A stretch of DNA of 64,000 nt from Planoprotostelium fungivorum (taxonomy: Eukaryota; Evosea; Variosea; Cavosteliida; Cavosteliaceae). A program made the position numbers and the translations under genes. Positions within the stretch are counted from its first letter, which is position 1. Each line of letters begins with the position of its first letter. Positions 11,811-23,608 of the stretch are shown piece after piece. Below the pieces are notes generated by a model that searched no databases, was not told the DNA's origin, and was given only the letters and a program-made list of their open reading frames with translations. The stretch spans positions 1 through 64,000 of the forward strand of contig MDYQ01000017.1 of assembly GCA_003024175.1 (NCBI GenBank), given 5' to 3'.

Positions 11811-11928
11811 CCAGGCCTAAACCCTGAGATCCTTGTGTTGTGAATAATAAAAGAGCGTGGGGCCATCGGCTGTGAACCTTTCATACATTCAGCGAAATGA
11901 GTTACGAGAAACAACATTATCCTAATCA

Positions 11929-11946
11929 CCGGGCCGATCGGCCCGG
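11929..11946. repeat. Perfect 18-bp GC palindrome
   Basis: CCGGGCCGATCGGCCCGG is a perfect palindrome in the intergenic space between the homeobox gene and the thioredoxin-fold gene, far more GC-rich than its surroundings. It lies about 50 bp upstream of the next ATG (11998). It could be a dimeric protein-binding site or a hairpin. Confidence 0.9.
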
Positions 11947-11997
11947 CGTGCTTGCTGCTCCACAGTCATAGATCACAGCTTCTGCGAACAAACCAAT

Positions 11998-12809
11998 ATG
12001 GATGTCATTAAGATACAGATCATTTCAGACATCAACTGGTGAAGACCATCTAATACACACAAATGACACTGGCAGTCCATGGTGCTATGTTGGTAGTAAC
12101 AATCTCAAGTCAATTCTCATGAGATTTCCTCAGAGGTATCATTTCGACATCGAATGGAAGGCCTACATGTGCAATCCCAACCTCCCATTCGAAGGTGTCG
12201 ACAAAGTGGAATATCTAAAGATCCGAAGAGGCAAGGACACCGCCGATGCTTACATCAAGACATTGAATCGATCCGGTGGGTGCTTTGCACCTCTTCTCGT
12301 TCTGATCATTGCCAGGCCCCAGAAGCGGAATTCGTTTCAATTGGAACGGTGTCATCTCCAATTCTCTCACAGCGCACCGTCTGCTCGATTATTCTCGCGC
12401 ATTTGGTGTCCAAGACGAACTCGCAGGAAGGATCTTCTTTGAATGTTGGGAGAGGGAGAAGAACATCGCTGATGTAGGCACCCTGGGAGACATTTCAGCA
12501 ACAATCGGTCTCGATCGCGATGAGGTAGTGAAGTATCTGAACAGCGACGAAGGAAGAGACAAGATCTTTCAAGAGGTGAGTCGTTGGTGATAGACGATCA
12601 GTTGACGACCCGTGAAGGATCAACATGCGAGAACCTTGGGCCTTTCTGGTGTTCCCACTTTTTTCATTGGGGAGAGGAAAGCAGAGAACGTGGAGGAACT
12701 GGGAGACATTTTGGAAAAGATGATCTACGGTGGGCACCCAGAAGATACTACCTCATCATCTACATCCACATCATCTCAGATGTGTTCCATGGATGGCACG
12801 TGCTCTTGA
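11998..12809 (+). CDS. DsbA/FrnE-family thioredoxin-fold oxidoreductase
   Basis: Exon 1 reads MDVIKIQIISDIN. Splicing across 37 nt gives the active-site CPWC followed by YVGSNNLK. The helical insert follows (RIFFECWEREKNIADVGTLG, IGLDRDEVVKYLNSDEGRDK), then the cis-proline strand GLSGVPTFFIGERK. This is the DSBA-like (2-hydroxychromene-2-carboxylate isomerase/FrnE) fold; FrnE members are often cytosolic dithiol oxidoreductases or isomerases. No signal peptide is visible. The C-terminus is an unusual Ser/Thr tail with two cysteines (SSQMCSMDGTCS). Four exons; introns near 12038, 12276 and 12575 all give the frame needed. Confidence 0.92.
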
Positions 12810-12880
12810 AAGCATCCACATTCAGCGCTAAACGGATGAATCCACACAAAAATTCTTCTCTTTTATCTCGATCGTCTCCC

Positions 12881-15257
12881 TCATGCGATGTTGTATTCAT
12901 AGACGTGTCGTCTCGTGAGAACGACATATCTCTCCTTATCCATGAAGAATCCAACGATCTCTTCGTCGCTCATCTCGATGAGCTGATGGACCGACTTGTG
13001 GTCCGTCTCCTTCTTCTTCCTCTGATATAACCAGATGTACTTCTGATGTTCTACGATGCCACAGAACCTGCAACCACTCAACTCTGTCTCATCCTATTTC
13101 GAACTCACGAGAAGTCCTTGGACAACTTGACGTAGCGTCTCTGCTTCTTACCGGATAGAATGTAAGACATCGCGTCGAACGTTTTGACGTGGGATAACGT
13201 CAGGTCTCCCGATCGACTCATGATCATGTCCACCATGATCAGATCCACATCGAAGCCGCACACTGAGTCGATCAGCTCATCTTCCATATTTCAAAAATGA
13301 CGATGTGATAGATCATGTGTGATGATGTGTGATGAAGTGATGTGTGATGATGTGATCACGTGATGAAAACACGTGAACGTTCCATGGTATCTTCGCTCAC
13401 CCATCACTCCAGCGCTGGTTTCACTCTCTGATGGAATCAACGAAACAAAGTGTGTCGTACTGAGGGATCTCTTATCGACCGGCTCATATCTCGATCCCTT
13501 CCATCGATACACAAAGACGTAAGATGTTGGCTGCACATTCTCAATCTCCTTCTACAAGGCAGGCTCACCTCTTCGGCCCCTTCGGTCTCCTCGTAATCTT
13601 CGTGTGCTTCCATCTTGAGGTGTTGGTACGGATTGACTTCAGTCTCTGTCGTCAGCGGAGCTAATCTCTCGTTGATGGCGTCGATCATCGCCTGATCTGT
13701 CATGCGGATGAGCGATCGACGTGATGTGATCGCATCGCAGTCGATCATATGGGAAATGAGATGATATCAGCGGGAGATGTCTCACCGAGATCGGGTCTAG
13801 GTGGAAACCTTTCCCCTTCAGTCTCTTCCTCTATTCCCTGTACGGTCCGTAAATTTCATCGAGATTTACGTTCGAACTCACGGGTATGGGAAGGTTGGGA
13901 CCCCCGAGAGGGTAGTAAGGAGTGTGTGACGTCATCAGGAGACAATCGGATGACGTGTGATAGCTCATACATTGTACTGCGTCTTCACCAACTGAAACAG
14001 CGTGGTAGAGCTTCTTCAGTTTACCCTGATCTAATAAATTCTCGTTGTAGATGAAATTTCACTGATTGAGATCCAGTACATCGTCGATGTGTTTTATGAT
14101 GTCGTATGTGATGTCACATCATCAGACTCACCTCTGGTTGCATTGAAAAGTGAACGAAGGCCAAGAAATACTGAGGCTTATTCTTGTTCATAGATGGAAC
14201 GTCCGGGTTTATCTACAATGCGTCATTTTCACTTGAATGAAACCCCACCTCCAGCTTATGACTCGAATCTCCTTCCTTCGTTCCCCTTTCGACAAAAGTG
14301 ATCTCTTTGTCTATCTCTGAATCACGCTGCTCTGCATCCAGAATACTCTGAAGTACGCACACGTACGTATCGTCTGTTCGTCTATATGAGAGATGTGATA
14401 GAAGAATAAAATGAAATAAATTACAATGTCGATTGAAGATAAATGTCTAAATAAATCGTGGAGGTACCCGCTCTTTTGTACACGAGAGAGAGGATGGCAG
14501 GGTGATTGTTTTCCGGGAAAATTCCACTGATGTCCTCGCGGTAGATCTCCTGAAGGAACGTCACGAACGATGAGTCGGTGATGGTCACCTCATGTTGCTT
14601 GTCGCTGTCAAAGATGGCCAACTGTCCTGTTCATGATGAGCTTGATTAGAAAAGCTTCGTGAAAGGAGACGAATGCAAATGGACGGTGACAACGACAGAA
14701 GAGGGGGGACGTGTTACGGTGGAAGTTGATGAAGAAAGGTGGTGCTGATGATGCCGATGATGGAAGAATGGATAGATGGAGGAGAGGATGTGAAAAACGG
14801 CACCTTTTCCGTCCGAGATGAAAATGAGATGATCGGTGCCAGACACGGTGACCTCTTCTGGACTTCTTTTGTAGGCCGCTGGAGAAACCTGTGCCACCTC
14901 ATCGAACGATACCTTCATACGTCAGTTGACCTTCCTGATGGTATCAATCATTTCCAATCACCTCTGATCCCGTGAAGACGATCTTTGTCAAACGATATGC
15001 GGCGTTCATAAAGTAGAACTGTCCATCTGTGTGTCTGTATAATCGGTTGATCTTGTTGCGTTGTTGGTGTCTGATGATCAGATCAATCCACCATTCGTGT
15101 ATAGACAAGTTCACCTGGCGTAAGATATCTGTATATCGTCGAGCATCAGAACGGGGGAAGGAAGAGTGGCATCATGCTTCTGTTGTAAAAGGTTACGGCT
15201 TAGGCCGTATGAGTCAAAGCCCTCGTCCAATAGTGCATCGTCTATCCGTAGCGTCAT
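12881..15257 (-). CDS. NUDCD1: NudC domain-containing protein 1 (NUDCD1/CML66) orthologue
   Basis: The C-terminal half matches human NUDCD1 in order: a Glu-rich linker (HEDYEETEGAEE), a strand YVFVYRWKGSRYEP, VKTFDAMSYILSGKKQRRY, SFCGIVEHQKYIWLYQR and GFFMDKERYVVLTRRHVYEYN before the stop at 12881. The N-terminal part has MTLRIDDALLDEGFDSYGLS, DGQFYFMNAAYRLTKIV and VSGTDHLIFISDGKG, matching the beta-propeller-like N-terminus. The CS (p23-like) domain should lie between about 13750 and 14400, but I could not trace it confidently. NUDCD1 is an HSP90 co-chaperone-like protein linked to dynein and exosome factors. Many introns; one (13300-13380) holds GTGATGAT-type simple repeats. ATG at 15255-15257. 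Confidence 0.8.
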
Positions 15258-15357
15258 CTGTCTGTAGGGCTGATGTGTAGTCGTCCAGGAGCTGATTAAT
15301 CAAGTTGTAAACGTGGCAATGTGATCATCTTACACAAGATACTCAGCTGATTCAAGC
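15258..15357. promoter_or_regulatory. 100-bp divergent promoter, NUDCD1/PSMG4
   Basis: The two ATGs face away from each other with only 100 bp between them, so both promoters and 5' UTRs must overlap here. No element was identified by eye. Confidence 0.5.
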
Positions 15358-15894
15358 ATGAACACCTACGAGACCAACACGAACGATGATGTTCTAAACA
15401 AATTATTTGCTTCAGTTGACTTCAGCGATGTGGAGATTATTGAGGACACGACAAATAGCCCACTGAAAGTCCACCGGTTCAGCGACCAACTTTTAGACAA
15501 GACAGTCCAATATCAAGTCTTGGTGATGAAAGACAGTCTGTTCGTATGGTTTGGTGATAATCCATCGTTTGGTGGACTCAGCTTGTCAATGTCCACTCCA
15601 TATGTGAGAGAATGTTTCAATCGTTCAGTGATCCTTCTGCACTCGAGGTGACTGAAAGAAACAGAGTGTGATGCCATCGACAACGACCGTCATCAGTGGA
15701 CGAGCAGGAGACGATTACGAATCACAGGTCGCATCTCATATCAGTGAGAACCTCTTCTTTAATCCATTCTGATCTCTGCAGGTAAACGGTACAAACGACC
15801 TGCTTGGGTCTCATGTTCTTTATCTACAAAAGATGAGATCCTCCGCAGCAAGATCGAACAACGACTATTCCAAGAGCTCAAATCGATCCTCTAA
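15358..15894 (+). CDS. PSMG4: Proteasome assembly chaperone 4
   Basis: Three exons. The first ends KTVQYQVLVMKDSLFVWFGD, SFGGLSLSMSTPY, which matches the PSMG4 core strand pair (VMRLTDSLFLWVG in human). The second reads SVMPSTTTVISGR then ESQVASHIS. The third is KRYKRPAWVSCSLSTKDEIL and IEQRLFQELKSIL before TAA at 15892-15894. PSMG4 pairs with PSMG3 to guide assembly of the 20S proteasome alpha ring. Residues 1-45 are an acidic extension (NTNDDVLNKLFASVDFSD). About 140 residues, close to the family's 120-150. Confidence 0.87.
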
Positions 15895-16255
15895 AATGCA
15901 TCATTCCACATCATCTTTATTCTCGTCAATCCTTCAGCATCACTCTCTTCGTTCCTCCCTCTCTCCTCCGTCTATCCTCCTCTACATCACCTCGCCCTCG
16001 TGTTCCCGCCATCACCAATTGAGATCCTTCCATTGTAGGTGTTCTTTTCGTTCCAGGAAATTTCTCTTTTTTCACGCACCTTTGGAATTTCGAGCGCATT
16101 TAACTCATCTATGTAGACATTCAAATTGTCCCTCAAACACACAAGAGTAGTTGTCGACATTAGCTTCAGTAAAACTGTAGGACAGAGAGCGCGAATACGC
16201 AACCGTTTCGAATCATTTTCAACGGACAGAACAAGAAGCAGGCCACAAGAGAAAC
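15895..16255. promoter_or_regulatory. Upstream region of histone H3
   Basis: About 360 bp, CT-rich and without a convincing gene (the frame 15833-16150 is a Ser/Arg/His shadow). It should hold the H3 promoter; no TATA box or histone-specific element was certain. Confidence 0.4.
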
Positions 16256-16739
<484 letters not shown>

Positions 16740-17270
16740 GTGTATATAAAGACGATGAAGATAACAATGAGTCGTGATGACGTCGGATATCTCGTGAGAA
16801 GGTCGTGGAAAGAGTATCAGGTGTGATGCTTATAGAGGATGGACGCGATGTGTCGTTGTGACCGGTCAGTGAATTGGAACAAAATATTGAAATATGTTTC
16901 CGACGCATGCGTCTTTCCTAAACCCTGGTGCCTCCACACCGAAGCACCTTCACACAATCGATTAAGAAGAGCACGAAACCCGCACACCCAACATCGCTGC
17001 CGCAACGCCGCTTCCAACATGCTGAGACAAACCAAAAAATATCCCAACTTCGACGATACGATACAGAAGACAAAGATCGAATCCATCTCAATCGATAGAG
17101 GAGCCACCATGAGAGGAAGAAGAACAATAGAGTGATGCGTGTCTCCGTCGGACCATCCCGAGACACGTCAGCGTTAGCAAACGTAAGATATTTGCGTTAA
17201 GAAAGCAAATTCGGCTGAAGCATCAGAAGACCATTTACCTCAAGAGAAGCAAGGAAAGAGAGGAACCATC
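16740..17270. other. Intergenic region between H3 and CAPZB
   Basis: Contains a 98-codon plus-strand frame (16839-17135, Arg/Asn/His-rich) and overlapping minus-strand frames, none with recognisable motifs or introns. It probably holds the H3 3' UTR and CAPZB promoter. A small gene cannot be excluded. Confidence 0.35.
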
Positions 17271-18313
17271 ATGACCGACCAACAATTAGATTGTGCTCTC
17301 GACCTCATGCGGCGTCTTCCACCCGCTCAGATCGAGAACAACCTCGCGGGTCTGATTGACCTTGTTCCCGATCTGACCGAACAGCTGCTCTCTGCTGTAG
17401 ACCAACCTCTGAAGGTGGCCCACGACCCTTCCTCCAAGAGAGACTACCTCCTCTGCGACTACAACCGAGATGGTGACTCATACAGGTGAGAGATAAAAGG
17501 ATGGAAGAAGAAAGAAGGTGAACGAGTTCAGGTCACCCTGGACCAACAAATACGACCCCCCTCTCGATGATGGAGCTGTCCCTTCCGCTGACTTGAGAAA
17601 GCTGGAGCTCACGGCCAATGAGACCTTTGACATCTACAGAGACTTGTGAGTCTTCCATTCGTCATACATTTTACAATTGTGAACCGAAATGTAGCTACTA
17701 CGAGGGTGGTGTCTCTTCTGTATACTGCTGGGATCTCGATAACGGATTTGCCGCCTGTGTTCTCATCAAGAAGAGTGAGTCTTTACATCCGATTGATTCT
17801 ATCGTTCCGTACCAACATGGTCTTTGACATGTTCTGCAGCCCAAGATCAATCAAAGAAGGGACAACCCATGAAGGGAAGCTGGGACTCCATTCACGTCGT
17901 TGAGGTTGCCAACACCAACGCCAAGAATGCACACTACAAGTTGACTTCCACCGTCATGCTCACGATCGAGACCGAGACATCCGCCTCTGGACAAGTTAAC
18001 CTCTCTGGATCTCTCACCAGACAGGTACACCATCTCCATATCACCCCATATCTTGACATCACTCTCCATCACCGTCTCATCCTCTTTCCAGGCCGAATCT
18101 GACTATCCCACTGCCGATCAGAACGCTCACGTGTCTAACCTGGGTCGCATGATCGAAGACATGGAGTCCAAGTTGAGAACCACCCTCGAGCAGATCTACT
18201 TTGGAAAGACAAAGGACATCGCCAACGAACTGAGAACTGTCCGTGCCTCCAGCGAGAACAGTGCAAGAGATGCTCTTCAGAGACAGATTGGAGCTCAGCT
18301 CAACAGAGGTTAA
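17271..18313 (+). CDS. CAPZB: F-actin-capping protein subunit beta
   Basis: Five or six exons: [35 protein letters not shown](T)[72 protein letters not shown] and finally [17 protein letters not shown] ending QLNRG. These are near-identical to capping protein beta from animals and Dictyostelium, at the usual length of about 270 residues. With the alpha subunit it caps barbed ends of actin filaments. Introns are 38-75 nt. Stop at 18311-18313. Confidence 0.98.
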
Positions 18314-18645
18314 GACGTTTACAGGACGTATGTACGATTTAAGAATCATGGCAGATATAAAATCTGAAGGAAATGCAATTTTGTGATGAAACATTGGCTT
18401 CAATGATGCACATGCTTCTTGTGAATGAGTTGAAAGGAGAGTCTTCGATATCGTGTCATATTCATCGACGTATATGAGGGCTGGTTTGTGATGTGGTATA
18501 GATATAGACAAAAGGACTCTCGGTAAAAGTGAAGATTCCTCTCATGTTGCACGTTCGAAAATAAGCGAAAAGACGAGAGTTTCACGATAAACAACGAGTT
18601 TCAGCCGCACGGAAGCGAAAGCTTCTTCATCGAGGGCGACCAAGT
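18314..18645. other. Intergenic, promoter of UVRAG-like gene
   Basis: About 330 bp without a coding signal; moderately AT-rich. Confidence 0.4.
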
Positions 18646-21331
18646 ATGAGCGGACCTCCCCCTATCCTCTTTCCCTCACAGGTGTGTATCTTTCTGTGTC
18701 ATTCGAGATCTCTGTTTATGAGCATATCATCATCGTCTCTCTGTTACAAATGGATAGACTGACGACGAATCAGAGGAGATTGAGGCACTTGTGCAGTGTT
18801 GGTGCGCGAAAATTGAACGCCATATCTGACCTCAATCTCCTGCATACCTTCTATACATTACACGCCGGTGAGTATAATCCGGACATAGACACAGTCGTTC
18901 GATGAATGAAAGAATCAACGTCTTCCGTGTCGGTATGTTATCGATCTGATTCGCTTCACAGGGGCAATGCACACTCTCGACGATCTAATCCAACCGTTTT
19001 ACGTGAGCGAGCTCATTCCAAATAGCCTGGTGAGCCTTCACTCGCATGTTGTCTCCGCGAATGTCTTCTACTCGTCAACAATGCATCGTCTCCCTCTTCG
19101 CCTCGATTCGATCACATTTCTCACATGTTCATCTATTCCCTTCTATCATCTCCACATTACAAAGATTGACGAATTCATCCACAGAATCCTTGGTGGAATC
19201 ACATCAACAACATCGTCGTACCAGATGAGAGCGGGGAGCTGATCACGGCCGAGATCTCGATGACATCTCTTCAGAAGGTGAGAAGCCTCACGATATTTCA
19301 TCGTCTACAACGTTGTAGGACGTCGTATTCACCGTCGCATTGTGGAGTTGCCACAATCCTAGGTCACCGGTGAGGACTTTTATTCGATTTTATTCTCAAT
19401 GATTGGGACAGGTCCCAAAGATAAACAGCTTCGCTTCGATGTCACCCAACATCACTCACGAGACGCATCGATTGCTGGGGTCAGCCGTGGTCAATCTAGA
19501 ATATCTACAATACCTCGGTAGAGATCACAGACATTTTTCCAATCTACAACCCAACAGTATCATCATCGAATTGGTGAGTGACACAGCATATCAAATGGAA
19601 TCAGATCACATCATACCACAAACATATCATCATCCAGATGATCGTCATCATCCATCACGATCGATGATCATAATCATGAAGTCAAAATGATGATGATCAG
19701 GTGGATGGCTTCTATCGAGTCCTGAGTGGTCCCGCCTCCGACATCGACACGGAAGAATACACGAACGGTCACTCTTACTCGTCCACCCCACATTCGGCGC
19801 CCAACAATTTGAATTTGAGCGTGCACACACCCAACAGCCCTTCTATCGGCACATTCGTCACACCGATGAGCATACCCAAGAGACAAGGGAGTCACACGAA
19901 CCTCGTCAAGGTCTGTAGAGGACTATTTCATCATCGTCGATGATGATGATGCACGATGATGATGGATGTCTTCTCATCGTGACGTAGATGGAATCTACTT
20001 CTGCGGGGATCAACGGAGCGATACAGATCAATCAATCAGGTCGTCATACGAAACAAGTGAGACGCACATCAAATCATCCATATTGAAATCATCCATATTG
20101 AAATCATCCATATTGAAATCGTCGATGGTAACTGATTCGAACAGACGATGTCCTACTCCATATCGGAATTCGTTGGGTAGATTGCAATGAGATCTCATAA
20201 AGGAGACTGACGAGAGACAGATTGGTGACAGCTGGTAAGAAATTGATGGAACTGAAGGAGGAACAAAGAATGATATCGAAGAGGATAATATCGCAGAATA
20301 ACACGACGAAGAGACAACAAGAGAAGGTGGATGTTCGTCTACAATGATGTAGATTGACCCCGGCAGGCCAAGTACAGAGAAAAGTTAGCCTTGAGGGTCT
20401 CAGAATTAAGAAAAACGGTCCAAGCTGAAACGGAGAGGTTACAGAGAGGTGAATTGGTGGATTTTCATCGTCTACAACTCTGTAGATCGTGAACTCGCCG
20501 CCAATTATCGTAGCCATTTTCTACCCAGGGCCAGACGATTGAGTAAATCACAAGTTATACTCCTTGCATCGAAGAGAATATTGGAAGACGACAGACAATT
20601 GTACAGCTCCGACCTGTGAGATCTTTGTCTCGTTGTAGATGAACTGATCGGGGTAGAAAATTGTGTAACAGTCTGTGTCACTCTGCACAGTCGAGGACAT
20701 ATCAACTCATCGCCCAACTCCGCCACATATTTATCATCAATTCGAATCAAGACGTGAGATCTACAACGATGTAGATGTAGAGTGACTCCATGCAGAGCAA
20801 TCTTAAATCGTACAGCATCTGCAGTTTCCCTCTGCCAAACTCAGATTTCATCGGCTGTGACGAAGAAGTGAGATCCATGTCGACACACATAGAACGTCGA
20901 CCGTACGAGCGAGTGAGAACTAAACAACGTCGACAGGCCATCGCTACGGCTCTGGGATCAGTATCCCACGTTCTGTGCATGATCTCAAAATACCTCCGAA
21001 TTCCGCTGAGATATCCCATCAATCCAATGTGCTCTAGATCTGTCATTCGAGACGATATATCGTCCCATTTTTTGTCCCAAAAGTGACACTCCATCAGATC
21101 TTGCGGTAGAACTGATGGAAAGCTCGCAGGTTCCCTCTATTCTCCAGGGGTGGACGTAGGTTCGAATACGGAGTCTTTCTGTTGAACAAGAACATCGAGC
21201 AGCTGCTCAACAGCCAAGGTTTAGAGGTCTTGGACCTGAGAAACACCCTGCCGAATCTGAAGGTGAAGAGAAGACTTGAAATACATGAAGAGGCTGACGA
21301 CAACGTAGGTCCTTCTGTCCTTCCTGGCTGA
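18646..21331 (+). CDS. UVRAG: UVRAG/Vps38-like subunit of PI3-kinase complex II
   Basis: The start [12 protein letters not shown] joins to [18 protein letters not shown], as in UVRAG. A C2-like segment follows ([32 protein letters not shown]). Next come a Ser-rich linker and a coiled coil ([55 protein letters not shown]). The C-terminal BARA2-like part has [90 protein letters not shown] and [15 protein letters not shown], aligning closely with human UVRAG. It should bind Beclin-1/Vps30 with Vps34 on endosomes. About 14 introns, many 37-42 nt, four containing the TCTACAAC inverted repeat (near 19304, 20338, 20471 and 20760). Confidence 0.9.
19304..19319. repeat. Intronic palindrome TCTACAACGTTGTAG at a 3' splice site
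   Basis: The last 15 bases of the 41-nt intron 19278-19318 in the UVRAG-like gene form TCTACAACGTTGTAG, so the final GTAG of the palindrome is the acceptor itself. Splicing gives [13 protein letters not shown]. Confidence 0.85.
20071..20115 (+). repeat. Three exact 15-bp tandem copies coding SSILK
   Basis: Three identical copies of aaatcatccatattg inside the UVRAG-like linker encode repeated Ser-Ser-Ile-Leu-Lys. Exact identity suggests recent slippage in a disordered, phosphorylatable linker. Confidence 0.9.
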
Positions 21332-21460
21332 TGAAAGGAATCGATTGATCGGTCAGCCCAGGTCGAGATCTTCATCCGATAATAACGGTGACAACAGGGC
21401 ACCACGAAATGAAAAGATAAAAAAATAAGTTGTGTCTTGTTGAATGAAAATGAAAAACTT

Positions 21461-23550
21461 TCATCTCGTTCTTTTCATGTCTTTCAGTTTCGCTTCGGTG
21501 TTGGCCAACATGGATCGAATGTTTTGAATCTCGGCGCTGCGAGTGCCGAATGTTTCGGATGTCTTTGTCAGTAGCTGATCCAGTCTCTGTCCTTTTCCTT
21601 GGTTTCCCTTGTCACGATCAGATGATGATGAGGTACCCTCAATGCGATGATGTGTCTGAGGACGACTCACGAGTGTCTGCGCCTTTCGATTCTCTTGTTT
21701 TTGGACGGGTGAATGTTCTGGTTCTCGTCAGATCGAAACACGAACATCACACACCCTTCGTGGGTGATGCCACTAGATCTTGCCACGTCGTGTGCGGTTT
21801 CTATTTCTCGTGAGTACATCTACGGTCCCGTGTGACTCACTTGATTCTTAGTGGACTTGTAGTCTGGTGTCAACATGGATACTTTATACTCTGCCGATGC
21901 TGATTGAGGTCGCCGTTCTCCCTGTCCAGTTCAGATGCTACAGATGTATCCATGTCAGCACCTTTGACGGGCTGCGATGTTGAATCTCCGCCGCGGTGGA
22001 CTTTTTGAAATATGTCGACGGTTGCGTCTTACTGGCGTGATCTTGATCGTAAGAAGAGTCGACTGGGGGTTCTGTGTGAATCATGCTCTGGAGAAATCTG
22101 CACCGTGATGAGGAGTGATTCCAATGACACTTCACCGACTTGATCTTCTGATCGTTCGTGGTGTTGTGCGTCTCCAGATATCTCAGTCTGGCAGTCAGAT
22201 GTTGTACGTATTGATTACATTCGCTGATGATACTCATGGCTTTTGTGAAGGGTGCGATGTTTTCGTTGACCTTCCCATGCTATTTTGTTTCAACAAGATG
22301 GTAACGAGTCCACTCCACCTGCAACGTAGACAATGGAGAGATGACTTCCAATCGATCTTCTGGTACGAGAGAGAGGAGAGCCTCGAACAACAAGCCCATC
22401 TGATCACTCAGCCTCAGAGCCTGCGCCTCAGCCACCGTGGAGCTCTTCGTCAAGGTGGCTATCCTTTCCTCGGATGCCCTTTGCAAGGCCTCCACATCGG
22501 ACATCTTACGGATCAAAGTGGCCTTCTCGTCGTGGGAGGCTTTCAATTCGAGTTCCATGGATTTCAATTTTGTGTTGCACTTTCTGATCTTGTTCTTCAA
22601 CTTCTCTCTGGGAACCGTCAGCGGCCGACGAAAAATATGGATGCTTTTTCATCCACCTCTTCGACTTATCCTCTTGTCGGTCATTTTGCAATTCAGCTAG
22701 TCTAGCGCTCAAGACTTCGATCTTTGAATCAGATTCGTGTTGGTGTGTGTCTCTCTTTTCTACGATCTGTGAATTGAGATATTCCACGATCTTCTCCTTC
22801 TTCTGGAGGTCTTTCGAGAGCTCGTGATTGTGTTCCCGCAATTGGTTGGCGACATCCTCTTGTGATTTGAGCTGGACCTAAAGTGGATGACGATCTGTGA
22901 TGATATGCTATCTGAGGAACACTCACCAGGACATTTTCTAATTCAACTAGAATGTTTCTCTTCTCTTTCAACAGTGAGTGATTGGACGATGTCTCCGCCT
23001 GAAGATTCTCTTTCAGGGACAATATTTCGTTGTCCCTGCAGAATGTCACAATGGAAAGAGGAACAAAACTAGACTGAAGAGGTCCCACCGCGAGGTGATG
23101 ATCGTATGAGCCACCTTGATCTGTCCATCTTTTTCAGACAGCGCAGATTTCAACTGATTCAATTCCGCTTCTTTCAACGTCAGGGCTTGCTTGTACTGCT
23201 CCACTACCATCCTCTGAGAATCAGCATATTCTCTCTGAACTTCCAACTGTGATTCGAGATTCTGTTTCTCTTCCATCTGGTTCGCCAGCTCTTGTTTCAA
23301 TTTGTCGTTCACACTGGCGCTTACATTCGGGTGGAATGGGCTGAACGAATCATCAGAATCGCGTCCGAATGATTTCACGTGCACATCACCTGGGTCGATG
23401 AACTGGATACCTCTCACGAGACGTCGTCCCATCGTCGCTGGGTCCCAAATGGATCAGGCTGTCTGTCGATGTCCTAAGAGAACTCATGGATTTTCTGAAG
23501 CTGGCATCCACCTCCGAGTCATCGTGATAGAACTCATCGTCTGAGCTCAT
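21461..23550 (-). CDS. Long coiled-coil protein
   Basis: Begins MSSDDEFYHDDSEVDASF with an acidic, Ser-rich head. Continuous heptads follow over most of the length: LKQELANQMEEKQNLESQLE, ALTLKEAELNQLKSALSEKD, LREHNHELSKDLQKKEKIVE, ELELKASHDEKATLIRKMSD and IISECNQYVQHLTARLRYLE, closing with TRSAEIQNIRSMLANTEAKL. About 600 residues in roughly eight exons. No membrane segment or catalytic domain is seen. It could be a centrosomal, Golgi or trafficking tether; composition alone cannot decide. It is divergent from the next gene with 58 bp between starts. Confidence 0.78.
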
Positions 23551-23608
23551 CTTGCGGCCGCAACCTAAATTTGAATCGGCCGTTACAGCCCCTTAAATGC
23601 GATAAACA
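23551..23608. promoter_or_regulatory. 58-bp divergent promoter
   Basis: The starts of the coiled-coil gene (minus) and the Pro/Tyr-rich gene (plus) are only 58 bp apart. A NotI-like GCGGCCGC at about 23554-23561 and a CGGCCG at about 23577 are the only conspicuous motifs. Confidence 0.5.

Noticed and set aside
16839-17135. A 98-residue frame between H3 and CAPZB
   Set aside because: It has no intron, no domain and low-complexity Arg/His composition, and overlaps equally open frames on the other strand. Kept as intergenic.
20632-20638. GTTGTAG as an acceptor in the UVRAG-like gene
   Set aside because: Splicing there gives an immediate stop. Using the AG about 18 nt later (41-nt intron) restores [12 protein letters not shown], which aligns with UVRAG, so here the motif is internal.
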